From an uncultured Eubacteriales bacterium (lineage in GTDB: Bacteria; Bacillota; Clostridia; Oscillospirales; Acutalibacteraceae), in assembly GCA_934488615.1 (NCBI GenBank), contig CAKSSJ010000006.1, forward strand, positions 1 to 64,000: a stretch of DNA of 64,000 bases, given 5' to 3'. Positions 15,962 through 25,142 of the stretch are shown piece after piece. The notes below the pieces were generated by a model. The model ran no database searches. It saw nothing but the letters and a program-made list of their open reading frames with translations, and was not told the origin of the DNA. Both the position numbers and the translations under genes were made by a program. Numbering within the stretch: the first letter of the stretch is position 1; every line of letters begins with the position of its first letter.

Positions 15962-17275
15962 ATGAGCTTTGTTTATAAAATACTTTCGTTTTTAAATATA
16001 ATAACGCTTTGCCTTGCGATGCTTTGCGGAAATTATACCGGCTTTGTTGCGACTGAACTTGAATATCAGACCGCCTACGGCAATCCGATGAAGGGCTTCA
16101 TGCCGTTCTACAGCGAGGAAGGCGCGGATAGTTCCGTGCCCTACAGCATGGAGTGGCTCTATGTTCCCATGACCGACCTCGTTGCCGATGACGGCACATA
16201 TACACTCAGAGGAACGCTTGAAGAAAAGCTTGATAAAATCGCTCGCAGAGGTCATCAGGCGGCGCTGAGGGTTTATCTTGATTATCCGAGCAAAGAGTGC
16301 GCCGTTCCGCAGTTTATATGGGATATGGGTGTAAAGAAATACGAATACAGCGAGTACGGCGGCGGTGTAAGCCCGGATTACAGCGACCAGAGATTGATTG
16401 ATTTCTTGCTTGAATTTATTGACCAATTTGCCTTGAATTATGACGGTGACAAAAGAATTGCTTACATAACAACAGGTCTGATCGGTCACTGGGGCGAATG
16501 GCATGTTTGCAGTGAGATCAAGCCTGCAATGGCATCCGACAGGCAGAAAAGGCAGATCATTCATGCATTTGAGCATTGGTTTTCGCGCACAAAAATTCTT
16601 ACCCGTTACCCGGGAACGCCCGGCTCAAACAATGGAAAAATAGGCTTCCATGACGATTCGTTTACCTATAACACAATAAAGTCCGATAAAAGTTATTTCT
16701 TCTACAATCAGCTGAAAAAGGCTTGGAAAAGCAGTGTTTGGAAAACTCAGCCGATCGGCGGTGAATTCCGTCCGGAGGGGCAGGAAAACTTCCTAAACGG
16801 TCAGGTGACAGACGATTTTCAGGACTACGACGAGTGCGTTAATAAGACACATTGCTCCTGGCTTATGATGACGGGAGCATTTACGGGTGATCTCAGCGAA
16901 AAAGAGATCAGGACCGCAAACGAGGCCTCGGCAAAGCTCGGATATGATTTTTATGTCGATAAGGTTCAGGTCAAGAAGCTTTTCGGTAAGGCATATGTCA
17001 GAGTCGGGGTTAAAAATCTCGGTGTAGCTCCGATCTATGCAAGTCCCGCCGTGTTTATCGGGACGGACAGCGAAGAGGTTGAGACTAAACAGGATATCAG
17101 TAAGCTGCTACCAAACGAGACTGAATATTTCACAGCCATAATTGATTTGAAACAGGGCGACAGCGTTTATATCAGAATTGACGATGTGTCTCGCTACGGA
17201 GCTTTTGTCAGATTTTCGAATGTCGGCGGCTCTGATTCCGAAAACGGAAAGTTTATTATTGGTTCTGTTAAATAA
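15962..17275 (+). CDS. Secreted DUF4874/DUF4832-type protein
   Basis: 437 residues. Residues 2-22 are a hydrophobic signal or anchor segment. The NPMKGFMPFY opening, an SMEWLYVPMTDL segment and a TGLIGHWGEWH motif fit the DUF4874 (TIM-barrel-like) plus DUF4832 (beta) pair found in secreted gut-bacterial proteins thought to act on glycans. HWGEWH and the acidic residues around it resemble a glycosidase active site, but no activity has been assigned by me. ATG 15962 is preferred to the ATG at 15956 because GGAGG ends at 15955. It is followed by a strong terminator. Confidence 0.65.
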   Translation: MSFVYKILSFLNIITLCLAMLCGNYTGFVATELEYQTAYGNPMKGFMPFYSEEGADSSVPYSMEWLYVPMTDLVADDGTYTLRGTLEEKLDKIARRGHQAALRVYLDYPSKECAVPQFIWDMGVKKYEYSEYGGGVSPDYSDQRLIDFLLEFIDQFALNYDGDKRIAYITTGLIGHWGEWHVCSEIKPAMASDRQKRQIIHAFEHWFSRTKILTRYPGTPGSNNGKIGFHDDSFTYNTIKSDKSYFFYNQLKKAWKSSVWKTQPIGGEFRPEGQENFLNGQVTDDFQDYDECVNKTHCSWLMMTGAFTGDLSEKEIRTANEASAKLGYDFYVDKVQVKKLFGKAYVRVGVKNLGVAPIYASPAVFIGTDSEEVETKQDISKLLPNETEYFTAIIDLKQGDSVYIRIDDVSRYGAFVRFSNVGGSDSENGKFIIGSVK

Positions 17276-17294
17276 CTATGGTAATATATAATAA

Positions 17295-17333
17295 AAAACC
17301 TGCTTTGAATTTGTATGAAAAGTAGGTTTTTTT
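17295..17333 (+). terminator. Rho-independent terminator
   Basis: A 12-bp stem (AAAACCTGCTTT with AAAGTAGGTTTT, one wobble), a 10-nt loop and a following T-run, 20 bp after the stop of the DUF4832-type gene. Confidence 0.88.
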
Positions 17334-17341
17334 ATTTTCAA

Positions 17342-17371
17342 TTTACAATGGGTTATGTAATGTGATAAAAT
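17342..17371 (+). promoter_or_regulatory. Possible promoter of the MFS-ChbG-DUF2804 operon
   Basis: TTTACA (17342-17347), an 18-bp spacer and TAAAAT (17366-17371), 62 bp before the transporter ATG. A short GCACA/TGTGC inverted repeat near 17384-17400 in the leader might be an operator. Confidence 0.4.
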
Positions 17372-17433
17372 TAGTAAAAGACAGCACATTAATTGTGTGC
17401 TTTGCTAACACATAACAGAAAGAAGGTTTTCTG

Positions 17434-18939
17434 ATGGCTAAAGGAAATTTTTGGCACAATTTGTTCGGAACTAACCCCTACGAGGGTATTCAGCCGAAGG
17501 AGGTTATCGCATACAGCGTAACGGGCTTCGGTCAGAATTTTATCTGTACGATTATCGGCTCTTTTCTTACGGTTTTCATGACTGATGCGCTCCTTTTCGG
17601 CGCGGTTGAAAAGGGCACTGTTTTCAAGAGCATGTCGGGCGCAATGGCTGTTGCGTTTCTTATGCTTTTTACGAGAATTTATGACGCACTGAATGACCCG
17701 ATCATGGGTTCGATAGTTGACAGAACGAGAACTAAGTGGGGCAAATGCCGCCCGTATCTTAAATGGATGGCTATTCCCATTGCAATAACGACAGTCCTTT
17801 GTTTCTGCCCGTTCCTTGAGCCGAAAGCGAAGTCAACATTCGTTGTGATTTCTGTGCTTTATGTCATTTGGTCAATGGTTTATACCGTTGCCGACGTTCC
17901 GTACTGGGGACTTTCGACCTGCATGACAAATGATACCGTCGTCAGAGGCAAGGTGCTTACGTTTGCACGTCTTGTCTGCACGCTTGGTGCAGGACTCGTA
18001 ACGGTCGGTGTCCCGCTTATAACCAACGCTGTTACTGCGAAATTCAAGGACGCTGACGGCAATGTTCTTCCGCAGTATATCGCTCAGAACGCAGAAACGC
18101 TTAAATGGACATATTTCATTTGTGCGCTTGTGCTCGTTGTTGTTTCTGTTCCGATGTTTTATTACGGCTTTAAAAACACAACAGAAAGATTTACTTCAAA
18201 GGATGCTCCTCCGTCGCTCGGACACAACCTCAAGCTCCTGTTTAAGAACAAGCAGCTGCTTTTAGTCGTTATTTCGGGTGTTCTCGGCGGCGCAAGAACC
18301 GTTTATACATACACAGGCGGACTTTATTTTGCAAAATACGTTCTTAACAACGAAGGACTTTTCAGCCTTATAACAATGCTTATCGTTCCCGGCGGACTTG
18401 TTGCTTCAATACTTGTTCCGTGGATGACGAAGAAATTTACAAAGAAGTGGGCATACATTTACGTTCATATTCTCGGCGCAGTCGTTATGTTTGCAATGTA
18501 TTTCATCGGCTATGACGCACCGTGGAAGCTTGTTGTCAACGCAATCGGTCTTGTTCTTCTCGGAATCCCGCAGGGCGTAAACAACATCATTACCTACGCT
18601 ATGATCGGCGATACGGTTGACTATCTCGAATGGGAAACAGGCGAGAGAGCAGAGGGCATTTGCTTCGCTATGCAGACGCTTATCAACAAGATCGGTATGG
18701 CTGTCGGCGCGTTCGTCGGCGTATTCTCATACAGCTGGGCAGGCATCAACCCCGAAGCAACGCCTGCAATCACAGCAGACGGCAAACAGCTTCTCTGGAA
18801 TGTACTTATTCTTTCGGGCGCTATCAGCATGGCGGCAACGATTATTCCGATGCTCTTCTACAAAATCACGGAAAAGAAGCAGCAGCAGATGGTTGCCGAG
18901 ATCGCAGAAAGAAACAGTGCGAAAGAGAGCGTGAAATAA
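17434..18939 (+). CDS. MFS sugar transporter, glycoside-pentoside-hexuronide:cation symporter type
   Basis: 501 residues with about 12 membrane spans. The GPH-family features are visible: DALNDPIMGSIVDRTRTKWG after span 2 (the D-P-x-x-G-x-x-x-D-R/N-T-R/S-x-x-G-R-Y/x signature) and IGDTVDYLEWETGERAEG before span 10. GPH transporters take up oligosaccharides or glycosides with Na+ or H+. It is directly followed (0 bp) by a ChbG/YdjC deacetylase and then a DUF2804 gene, so the imported sugar may be acetylated. AAGAAGG precedes the ATG. Confidence 0.88.
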   Translation: MAKGNFWHNLFGTNPYEGIQPKEVIAYSVTGFGQNFICTIIGSFLTVFMTDALLFGAVEKGTVFKSMSGAMAVAFLMLFTRIYDALNDPIMGSIVDRTRTKWGKCRPYLKWMAIPIAITTVLCFCPFLEPKAKSTFVVISVLYVIWSMVYTVADVPYWGLSTCMTNDTVVRGKVLTFARLVCTLGAGLVTVGVPLITNAVTAKFKDADGNVLPQYIAQNAETLKWTYFICALVLVVVSVPMFYYGFKNTTERFTSKDAPPSLGHNLKLLFKNKQLLLVVISGVLGGARTVYTYTGGLYFAKYVLNNEGLFSLITMLIVPGGLVASILVPWMTKKFTKKWAYIYVHILGAVVMFAMYFIGYDAPWKLVVNAIGLVLLGIPQGVNNIITYAMIGDTVDYLEWETGERAEGICFAMQTLINKIGMAVGAFVGVFSYSWAGINPEATPAITADGKQLLWNVLILSGAISMAATIIPMLFYKITEKKQQQMVAEIAERNSAKESVK

Positions 18940-19839
18940 ATGTCAAAATACATGATAATCAATGCCGATGATTTCGGCTCATTCAGAGGGGCTAACCTTG
19001 CGATATTTGATTTGCTTAAGGATCCCGAAAGTGCGCTGACTTCATCGACAATCATGGCTCCTTGCCCGTGGGCACCCGATGCGGTTAATTTTGCCAAGAA
19101 AAATCTCGAGCTTTGCATCGGTGTTCACTGGACATTTACGAACGAGTGGAACAGCTACCGATGGGGTCCCGTGGCTCACAATAATACCGAGAGCCTCCGT
19201 GACGAATTCGGCTACATGCACCATGAAAGCGACGATTTTGAGAAGCACGCAAATCTTGATGAGGTCTATGCCGAGGCTGTCGCTCAGATAGAGCTGCTCA
19301 AAAAACTCGGACTTAACCCGTCGCATATCGACAACCACATGGGTTCAATCTACGGCGTTGCAACGGGTCGCTTTGAGCTTCTGAATGTTGCATTTAGAGT
19401 TGCCGCAGAATACGGCTTGCCGTTCAGATTCCCCGCGAACCTCGCAGACGAGCAGTTCTCAAATTCAATGCTTGACATTCAGGTAGATAAAAACATCGTT
19501 CTCGGTCTGCTGAGCAACATCGTTGAGCAGGCAAAGGCGCTTCACGTTGCGATTCCCGACTATCTCATTCCGAACGAGTGGAGCGGTCCGCAGAGCGAGA
19601 GCTACGAGAACTTCAAGGAATATATTTACGAGCTTTATAAGACCTTCCCCGACGGTGCAGTGACCGAGACATACATGCACCCGTCGCTCCCGACAGAGGA
19701 TCTCAAGGGCGCTTCGGGCGTTTGGTTCAGACGTGAGTGGGAGTATAAATTCCTCAAGGATCCGCAGACGAAACAGCACATTGAGTCGCTCGGCTTCAAG
19801 CTCATCAACTACAGAGATCTTGCAGAAATGAAGAAATAA
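18940..19839 (+). CDS. ChbG/YdjC-family carbohydrate deacetylase
   Basis: 299 residues of the YdjC-like fold, a metal-dependent deacetylase related to polysaccharide deacetylases; ChbG removes an acetyl group from chito-oligosaccharide-6-phosphates. MIINADDFG at 5-13 gives the metal-binding Asp pair, and SHIDNHMGS at about 128-136 supplies a ligand His and neighbouring residues. No signal peptide, so it acts inside the cell on imported substrate. The ATG directly follows the transporter stop (TAAATG), indicating coupled translation. The true sugar substrate is unknown. Confidence 0.85.
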   Translation: MSKYMIINADDFGSFRGANLAIFDLLKDPESALTSSTIMAPCPWAPDAVNFAKKNLELCIGVHWTFTNEWNSYRWGPVAHNNTESLRDEFGYMHHESDDFEKHANLDEVYAEAVAQIELLKKLGLNPSHIDNHMGSIYGVATGRFELLNVAFRVAAEYGLPFRFPANLADEQFSNSMLDIQVDKNIVLGLLSNIVEQAKALHVAIPDYLIPNEWSGPQSESYENFKEYIYELYKTFPDGAVTETYMHPSLPTEDLKGASGVWFRREWEYKFLKDPQTKQHIESLGFKLINYRDLAEMKK

Positions 19840-19852
19840 AGAGGGGATAATT

Positions 19853-20905
19853 ATGTCAGAATTTATGCAGCATGAAATTATTTCAAAGCAAAGGCTTCTT
19901 GATGCGAACGGCAACATTGCTGAGCCCGGCTTTGCAAAAAAGCTCTATTGGGAGTACAGCAGGAACGATATCAAGGCGCCTAAATTCCGAATCAAGGAGT
20001 GGGACTACTACTACATCGGCAATCAGGACTGCGGACTTTGCCTTACGATTTCCGACAGCGGCTATGTAAGCTGTCTGAGCATTTCGCTCATGGGCTTCGG
20101 CGATAAGCCGTTCCAGATGAATGACAGCGAAATCGGCGCATTCCCGATGGGTAAAATGAACCTGCCCTCAACAAGCGAAAAGGGCGATATCCATGCCAAG
20201 GTCGGCACATGCGACATGACCTTCAAAAACGACGGCAAAACGCGCCGCCTTTACGGAACCTACGGCAACTATTGCAACTCGGGCAAGCTCCTGACATTTG
20301 ACGTCACGCTGACCGATATTCCCGAGGAGAGCATGGTTATTGCAACTCCGTTTGACAAGGATAAGCACTTCTATTACAATCAGAAAATCAACTGCATGAG
20401 GGCAACAGGCAAGATGACGTTTGATGATCTTCACTGGACGTTTAACGAGGAAAATCAGTCGCTTGCAACGCTCGATTGGGGCAGGGGAGTCTGGACCTAC
20501 GACAATACATGGTATTGGGGCAGCGGTCAGATGATTCTTGACGACGGCAGCCGCTTCGGATTTAATATCGGCTACGGCTTCGGCGATACCTCGGCTGCAA
20601 GCGAAAACATGCTTTTCTATAACGGCAAGTCGCACAAGCTCGATCAGGTTGAATTTCACATTCCGTACAGAAACGGCGAGTATTATTATACCGAGCCGTG
20701 GACGTTCAAGAGCAACGACGGCAGATTTGAAATGAGCTTTGAGCCGATTATCGACCGCGTTGCACCGCTCGACGTAAAGCTTATTTGTATGCTTCCGCAT
20801 CAGGTATTCGGCAAAATCTCAGGCAAGGCTATCCTCGACGACGGCACAGTTATTGAGGTAAAAGACAAGGTCGTTTTCGCCGAAAGAGTACATAATAAGT
20901 GGTAA
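19853..20905 (+). CDS. DUF2804 family protein
   Basis: 350 residues matching DUF2804, a beta-rich family without a described biochemical function to my knowledge. Recognisable stretches are the N-terminal QRLLDANGNIAEPGFAK and a central SLATLDWGRGVWTYDNTWYW. No signal peptide or membrane span is apparent. It lies 13 bp after the ChbG-like gene behind GAGGGGATAA and ends the operon. The co-occurrence with a sugar symporter and deacetylase suggests a role in carbohydrate handling, which is inference from position only. Confidence 0.75.
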   Translation: MSEFMQHEIISKQRLLDANGNIAEPGFAKKLYWEYSRNDIKAPKFRIKEWDYYYIGNQDCGLCLTISDSGYVSCLSISLMGFGDKPFQMNDSEIGAFPMGKMNLPSTSEKGDIHAKVGTCDMTFKNDGKTRRLYGTYGNYCNSGKLLTFDVTLTDIPEESMVIATPFDKDKHFYYNQKINCMRATGKMTFDDLHWTFNEENQSLATLDWGRGVWTYDNTWYWGSGQMILDDGSRFGFNIGYGFGDTSAASENMLFYNGKSHKLDQVEFHIPYRNGEYYYTEPWTFKSNDGRFEMSFEPIIDRVAPLDVKLICMLPHQVFGKISGKAILDDGTVIEVKDKVVFAERVHNKW

Positions 20906-20936
20906 TCCGATAAAATGAATTATTCTGTTATTCTTA

Positions 20937-20965
20937 TTGACTTTTATAAAGCGATGCTGTAAAAT
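20937..20965 (+). promoter_or_regulatory. Sigma-A type promoter of the large secreted protein gene
   Basis: TTGACT (20937-20942), a 17-bp spacer and TAAAAT (20960-20965). Transcription should start near 20972, giving a leader of about 100 nt that includes a stable hairpin. Confidence 0.6.
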
Positions 20966-21002
20966 GATTCCATACTGTGGCGCACGAATTCAATAAATAC
21001 TT

Positions 21003-21041
21003 AAGCACCGATGTGCAGGTTCGCCCTGTGCACGGTGCTTT
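21003..21041 (+). promoter_or_regulatory. Leader hairpin before the large secreted protein gene
   Basis: Arms AGCACCG-A-TGTGCAGG and CCTGTGCACGGTGCT form a 15-bp stem with one bulge and a short TTCGC-type loop, followed by TTTTGG. It lies between the promoter and the AGGAGG of the 21074 gene, so it is part of the leader RNA. It might be an attenuator, an mRNA-stabilising hairpin, or a weak terminator. It matches no riboswitch that I recognise. Confidence 0.5.
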
Positions 21042-21073
21042 TGGTCGATTATCATAAAGCAGGAGGAACACCC

Positions 21074-24000
21074 ATGAAAAGGACATTGAAAAGAATTTTA
21101 TCAATGGTATTAGTTGCAGTCATGCTTATCGGAATTGCGCCGATAGGCGGCGGCTTTACTGAAAAAGCAAAAGCCATGGATACAAGCTCATTGAAGGCAG
21201 GAGATATCATTACATTCGGTTCGTATCCGCAGAGTAAGGTGACTGACGATGCGCTGATTTCAAGCCTTGAATCCGCGGCTGAGAGCTATTGGTGGGCGTC
21301 CTATGACTATTATTCGGGCAACGTCGGTACGGATGACGGAAGCATGAAGCCAAATAGCGATATGATGTATTACAAGGACATATTATACAGCGGAAATATG
21401 TACCGCGCCGTATGGATCAAGGAATACAGAACGTTGCAAACAGGACGGGATTCTTCCGATTTTAATTCATACCAAGATGATAACGGCTACTATGCGGACA
21501 ATGTTTATTACTTTTGCTATGAGCCTCTCACATGGCGAATCCTCGACCCGAGCGAGGGCTATGCTATGTGTACAAAGGCGATTGACTCACAGGCATATCA
21601 GAACTTTGTCTATCGCAACGGGAACGAGTTCTACAACAGTAAAGGCAGTGCGTATTTTGCGTCCGACTGGGCAACAAGCTCATTGAGACAGTGGCTTAAT
21701 GATGATTTTTACAAAGTTGCCTTTACGGACGCGGAAAAAGCTCAGATAGGCACATCGCTTATTGAAACTTCAAGTACATATTCACCGCAATACAGCGGTG
21801 TGGATACCTACGATAAAATCTTTCTTCCTGCGTTTGTTGATGTGTTAAACGGCGAATACGGCTTCGATCCGTCATATGCCAATGACCCTGCAAAACAGAT
21901 CAAATCAACAGACTATGCACAGAGCCAGGGCTGTTATGCCGATAACAGCGGCAGCTCTTGGTGGTGGCTGCGTACACCGTATGATTCCGTTGATTCGCTC
22001 GGCATCGGTGAAAATGGCTGGCCGGGCAATATCTACATTGTAAATTATACTCACGGAGGTATTGTTCCTGCTTTAAAATTCAATCCGAAATCCACTATTC
22101 CGGAAGCCGAAACATTTACAATGACTAATACCGAGGTCGCGATGACGTGCGATTTTGAGTATAGCGATGATTTCTTTAATCAGTCCGCCTATACATATAA
22201 TCATAAGCTCGCGTTGGCTTCATGCTGTTTTGCAACCTCGGCAATGGTAAAGGACGGAGCACCGTTCAACGATCCCGCATCCGCAAAGGAAATGCTTAAT
22301 GCCATAGGCTTCGGAAATAACGACGGCGAAGCGTTGAATTATTACGGGTATCAGAAAAGCCCGACAATGAATTCGATTGCCTGCGTTGTTGCAAGCAAAA
22401 ATGTCGGCGATACCTCGATAATTGCGGTTGCCGTCCGCGGCGGCGGATATGAGGGCGAATGGGCAGGCAACTTCAATGTAGGAACGGACATAAACCATGC
22501 AGGCTTTAATGTTGCAAAGCAGCAGGTCTGCGACAACATCATAAAATTCATGGATCAGGACGGGGTAACTCTCAACAAGAATATAAAGTTCTGGATAACG
22601 GGCTACTCACGCGCCGCCGCAACGGCAAATCTTCTTGCCGCCGATGTGGACAACAAAAAGCTTGTCGGCACAAGCACATGCTATGATTTAAGCGATTATA
22701 ATTACGATACCGACGATGTTTTTGCATATTGCTTTGAAACTCCGAGAAACACAAGAGATAAAAATGCGAAGAATTCGGCATATAACAATATCTTTAATAT
22801 CGTAAACAGAATCGACCCCGTTCCGCGTGTTGCTCCTGCCAAGTGGGATTTTATAAGGTACGGCAAGGATTGCTATCTTCCGTCAAAGGAAACCTGCAAC
22901 CCGCAGACGTACAGTGATCTTGTCAGCAAGGTCAGATATAATTTTGACGAAATATATACAGGCGGTAAGGATAAAACTTACGAGGAGGACTTTGTCTTTT
23001 ATGAAGTCAAGCTTGGTCTTTCTACAAAAATTGTAGAGAACAAGTCGATTTCTCAGGGTGTATTTTTTGACAATCTTATTAAATACATCGCAGAGGGCTT
23101 CAAGTCTCCCGAATACTATACCGAAAATTACCAAAACGGTATTACAAAGATTATTTATAAGCTGATGGGCAATATCCAATATGATGAGATTCTTCAGAAG
23201 AGAGACTTCTGGGACTATCTTTATGATCAGATCTCGGTAAAGTACATTCTTGAAAATGTATTCATTAACGGTAATGCTTTGAAAAAGCTTTTAATAGAAG
23301 CGTTGACGACTTATTTTGCGGATGCAGGAATGACAAGAACAGAAGCGACTGAAATTGCGGATTCGCTGAGCGGAGTGCTTATAAAGCTGGCTTCGCATCC
23401 GAACTATCTGCTTACGGCTATCAAAAACGGCAGTCAGCTGTTTATTCCGCATTATACCGAAACAACGCTCGCATGGCTCAAAACCCTGAACGGGGATTTC
23501 ACTGAAGCAAATGCCGCTCTCTCAAAAATGCTCACAGGCGGCGAAAAGTACAGAGTTGCAACGGTAAACTGCCCTGTTAATGTCAAGGTTTATGACTCTG
23601 ACGGCAATCTCTGCGGTTCAATCATAAACAATGAGGTTCAGTATATTGAAGACGGAGTCAGCGTTTATGTAAACGACAACGGCGAAAAATGCTTCTGTCT
23701 GCCCGAGGACGAAGAATTCAGATTCGAATTCACGGGCTATGATGACGGTAAGTTAAATTGCTCATTTGCAGAGGTCGATGCCGTAACAGGCGAAAAGCTC
23801 ACGAGCAAGAACTATTACGATATGCCTTTGGCGGACGGAACAGCATACACGGGCATACTTGAAGAAAATGACGACGACACAATCAAATCGCACATTTATG
23901 ATAACGGCGATGAAGAAATCCCGATGTCCGAGTTCATTGATTATGAAACCGCACAGACATATACGGTAACTGCTGTTGCCGAAAACGAAAACGGTACGGT

Positions 24001-24490
24001 CAGCGGCGGCGGAGAATTCCGCAAGGGTGAGTTTGTTCAGCTCGTTGCGGCACCTGCGGACGGATGCCGTTTCATCGGTTGGTATAGCGGCGGAAAGCTT
24101 GTTTCAAATGATCTTGTGTATAGGTTCATGGTTTCTGAGAATTCAACTCTTACGGCTAAATTTGAATCGACGCAGAAGAATGTCAAGTCCGTTTCGATTG
24201 GCGATATCTCGCTGAACTACAAGAAATCAACGACGCTCAAGCCGACTATCAAGGCTGACGAGGGCGCAAAATATAAGGTTGAGTATTCGACCTCGAACGC
24301 AAAGGTTGCGACCGTTGACAAGAACGGCAAGGTAACTGCGACCAAGCGCGGCTCGGGAAGTGCAACAATAACCTGCACCGTCACCGATTCCAACGGCAAC
24401 GTTGTAAAAGATACCTGCAAGGTAAATGTCAAGCTTTCTTTCGGTCAGTGGCTTATTGTAATTGTACTTTTCGGCTGGATCTGGTATTAA
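21074..24490 (+). CDS. Large secreted multidomain protein: DUF6273, lipase-like, InlB-repeat-like and Big2 domains
   Basis: 1138 residues. A signal peptide occupies about 1-35. Residues 40-340 resemble DUF6273 (ITFGSYPQSK, PLTWRILDP, SSLRQWLNDDF, WWWLRTPY). Residues about 350-620 look like a class-3-lipase alpha/beta hydrolase; the nucleophile elbow is GYSRAAATANLL. Near the C-terminus come a divergent InlB B-repeat-like module (GGEFRKGEFVQLVAAPADGC) and a Big2-type Ig domain (STSNAKVATVDKNGKVTA). The protein ends in a hydrophobic aromatic tail, WLIVIVLFGWIWY. No dockerin or LPXTG is seen. ATG 21074 follows AGGAGG; the upstream in-frame start has no ribosome site. Confidence 0.75.
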   Translation: MKRTLKRILSMVLVAVMLIGIAPIGGGFTEKAKAMDTSSLKAGDIITFGSYPQSKVTDDALISSLESAAESYWWASYDYYSGNVGTDDGSMKPNSDMMYYKDILYSGNMYRAVWIKEYRTLQTGRDSSDFNSYQDDNGYYADNVYYFCYEPLTWRILDPSEGYAMCTKAIDSQAYQNFVYRNGNEFYNSKGSAYFASDWATSSLRQWLNDDFYKVAFTDAEKAQIGTSLIETSSTYSPQYSGVDTYDKIFLPAFVDVLNGEYGFDPSYANDPAKQIKSTDYAQSQGCYADNSGSSWWWLRTPYDSVDSLGIGENGWPGNIYIVNYTHGGIVPALKFNPKSTIPEAETFTMTNTEVAMTCDFEYSDDFFNQSAYTYNHKLALASCCFATSAMVKDGAPFNDPASAKEMLNAIGFGNNDGEALNYYGYQKSPTMNSIACVVASKNVGDTSIIAVAVRGGGYEGEWAGNFNVGTDINHAGFNVAKQQVCDNIIKFMDQDGVTLNKNIKFWITGYSRAAATANLLAADVDNKKLVGTSTCYDLSDYNYDTDDVFAYCFETPRNTRDKNAKNSAYNNIFNIVNRIDPVPRVAPAKWDFIRYGKDCYLPSKETCNPQTYSDLVSKVRYNFDEIYTGGKDKTYEEDFVFYEVKLGLSTKIVENKSISQGVFFDNLIKYIAEGFKSPEYYTENYQNGITKIIYKLMGNIQYDEILQKRDFWDYLYDQISVKYILENVFINGNALKKLLIEALTTYFADAGMTRTEATEIADSLSGVLIKLASHPNYLLTAIKNGSQLFIPHYTETTLAWLKTLNGDFTEANAALSKMLTGGEKYRVATVNCPVNVKVYDSDGNLCGSIINNEVQYIEDGVSVYVNDNGEKCFCLPEDEEFRFEFTGYDDGKLNCSFAEVDAVTGEKLTSKNYYDMPLADGTAYTGILEENDDDTIKSHIYDNGDEEIPMSEFIDYETAQTYTVTAVAENENGTVSGGGEFRKGEFVQLVAAPADGCRFIGWYSGGKLVSNDLVYRFMVSENSTLTAKFESTQKNVKSVSIGDISLNYKKSTTLKPTIKADEGAKYKVEYSTSNAKVATVDKNGKVTATKRGSGSATITCTVTDSNGNVVKDTCKVNVKLSFGQWLIVIVLFGWIWY

Positions 24491-24505
24491 ATCAGAATCT
24501 TAAAA

Positions 24506-24542
24506 GGCTCCCTGAAGAATAAATCTTCGGGGAGCCGATTTT
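24506..24542 (+). terminator. Rho-independent terminator
   Basis: A 13-bp stem (GGCTCCCTGAAGA with TCTTCGGGGAGCC, one wobble), ATAAA loop, then GATTTTAT. It ends the large secreted protein gene. Confidence 0.85.
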
Positions 24543-24574
24543 ATATCTGAAATTCTTATAAACCTTCGGGAGAA

Positions 24575-25120
24575 TTATTCACCGAAATATCTCTTGAGAA
24601 GACCTGCAAAAGCTTTGCCGTGACGGGCTTCATCGCGTGCCATCTCATGAACCGTGTCATGAATAGCGTCGAGGTTAGCTTCCTTGGCTCTCTTAGCAAG
24701 GTCAAACTTACCTGCCGTTGCGCCGTTTTCTGCGGCAACTCTCATCTCAAGGTTCTTCTTTGTTGAGTCCGTAACAACCTCGCCGAGAAGCTCTGCAAAC
24801 TTTGCAGCATGCTCAGCCTCTTCGTAGGCTGCCTTTTCCCAATAAAGACCGATCTCGGGATAGCCTTCTCTGTGAGCTACTCTTGCCATTGCGAGATACA
24901 TACCAACCTCTGAGCATTCGCCGTTGAAATTAGCTCTGAGATCCTCAAGAATATCCTCTGAAACGCCCTGTGCAACGCCGACAACGTGCTCTGCTGCCCA
25001 AGACATTCCCTCGTCCTGCTTGTTAAACTTTGATGCGGGAACTCCGCACTGCGGACACTTCTCAGGAGGAGTGTCGCCCTCGTGAACATAACCGCATACA
25101 CTGCATACCCATTTTGCCAT
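24575..25120 (-). CDS. Reverse rubrerythrin (rubredoxin domain at N-terminus)
   Basis: 181 residues. The rubredoxin-type iron site (Cys6, Cys9, Cys22, Cys25 in CSVCG and CPQCG) comes first, and the ferritin-like di-iron domain follows (about 50-181, with [18 protein letters not shown] and ARDEARHG supplying Glu and His ligands). This domain order is that of reverse rubrerythrins of Clostridia, which act as NADH-linked peroxidases with rubredoxin partners and protect anaerobes from H2O2 and O2. It lies 22 bp downstream of perR and follows GGAGG, so it is probably in the perR transcript. Confidence 0.92.
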   Translation of the reverse strand: MAKWVCSVCGYVHEGDTPPEKCPQCGVPASKFNKQDEGMSWAAEHVVGVAQGVSEDILEDLRANFNGECSEVGMYLAMARVAHREGYPEIGLYWEKAAYEEAEHAAKFAELLGEVVTDSTKKNLEMRVAAENGATAGKFDLAKRAKEANLDAIHDTVHEMARDEARHGKAFAGLLKRYFGE

Positions 25121-25142
25121 AATAATTTACCTCCAAATAATT

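Noticed and set aside
20168..20800. 210-codon minus-strand ORF inside the DUF2804 gene
   Set aside because: Antisense shadow; composition typical of reverse-strand translation.
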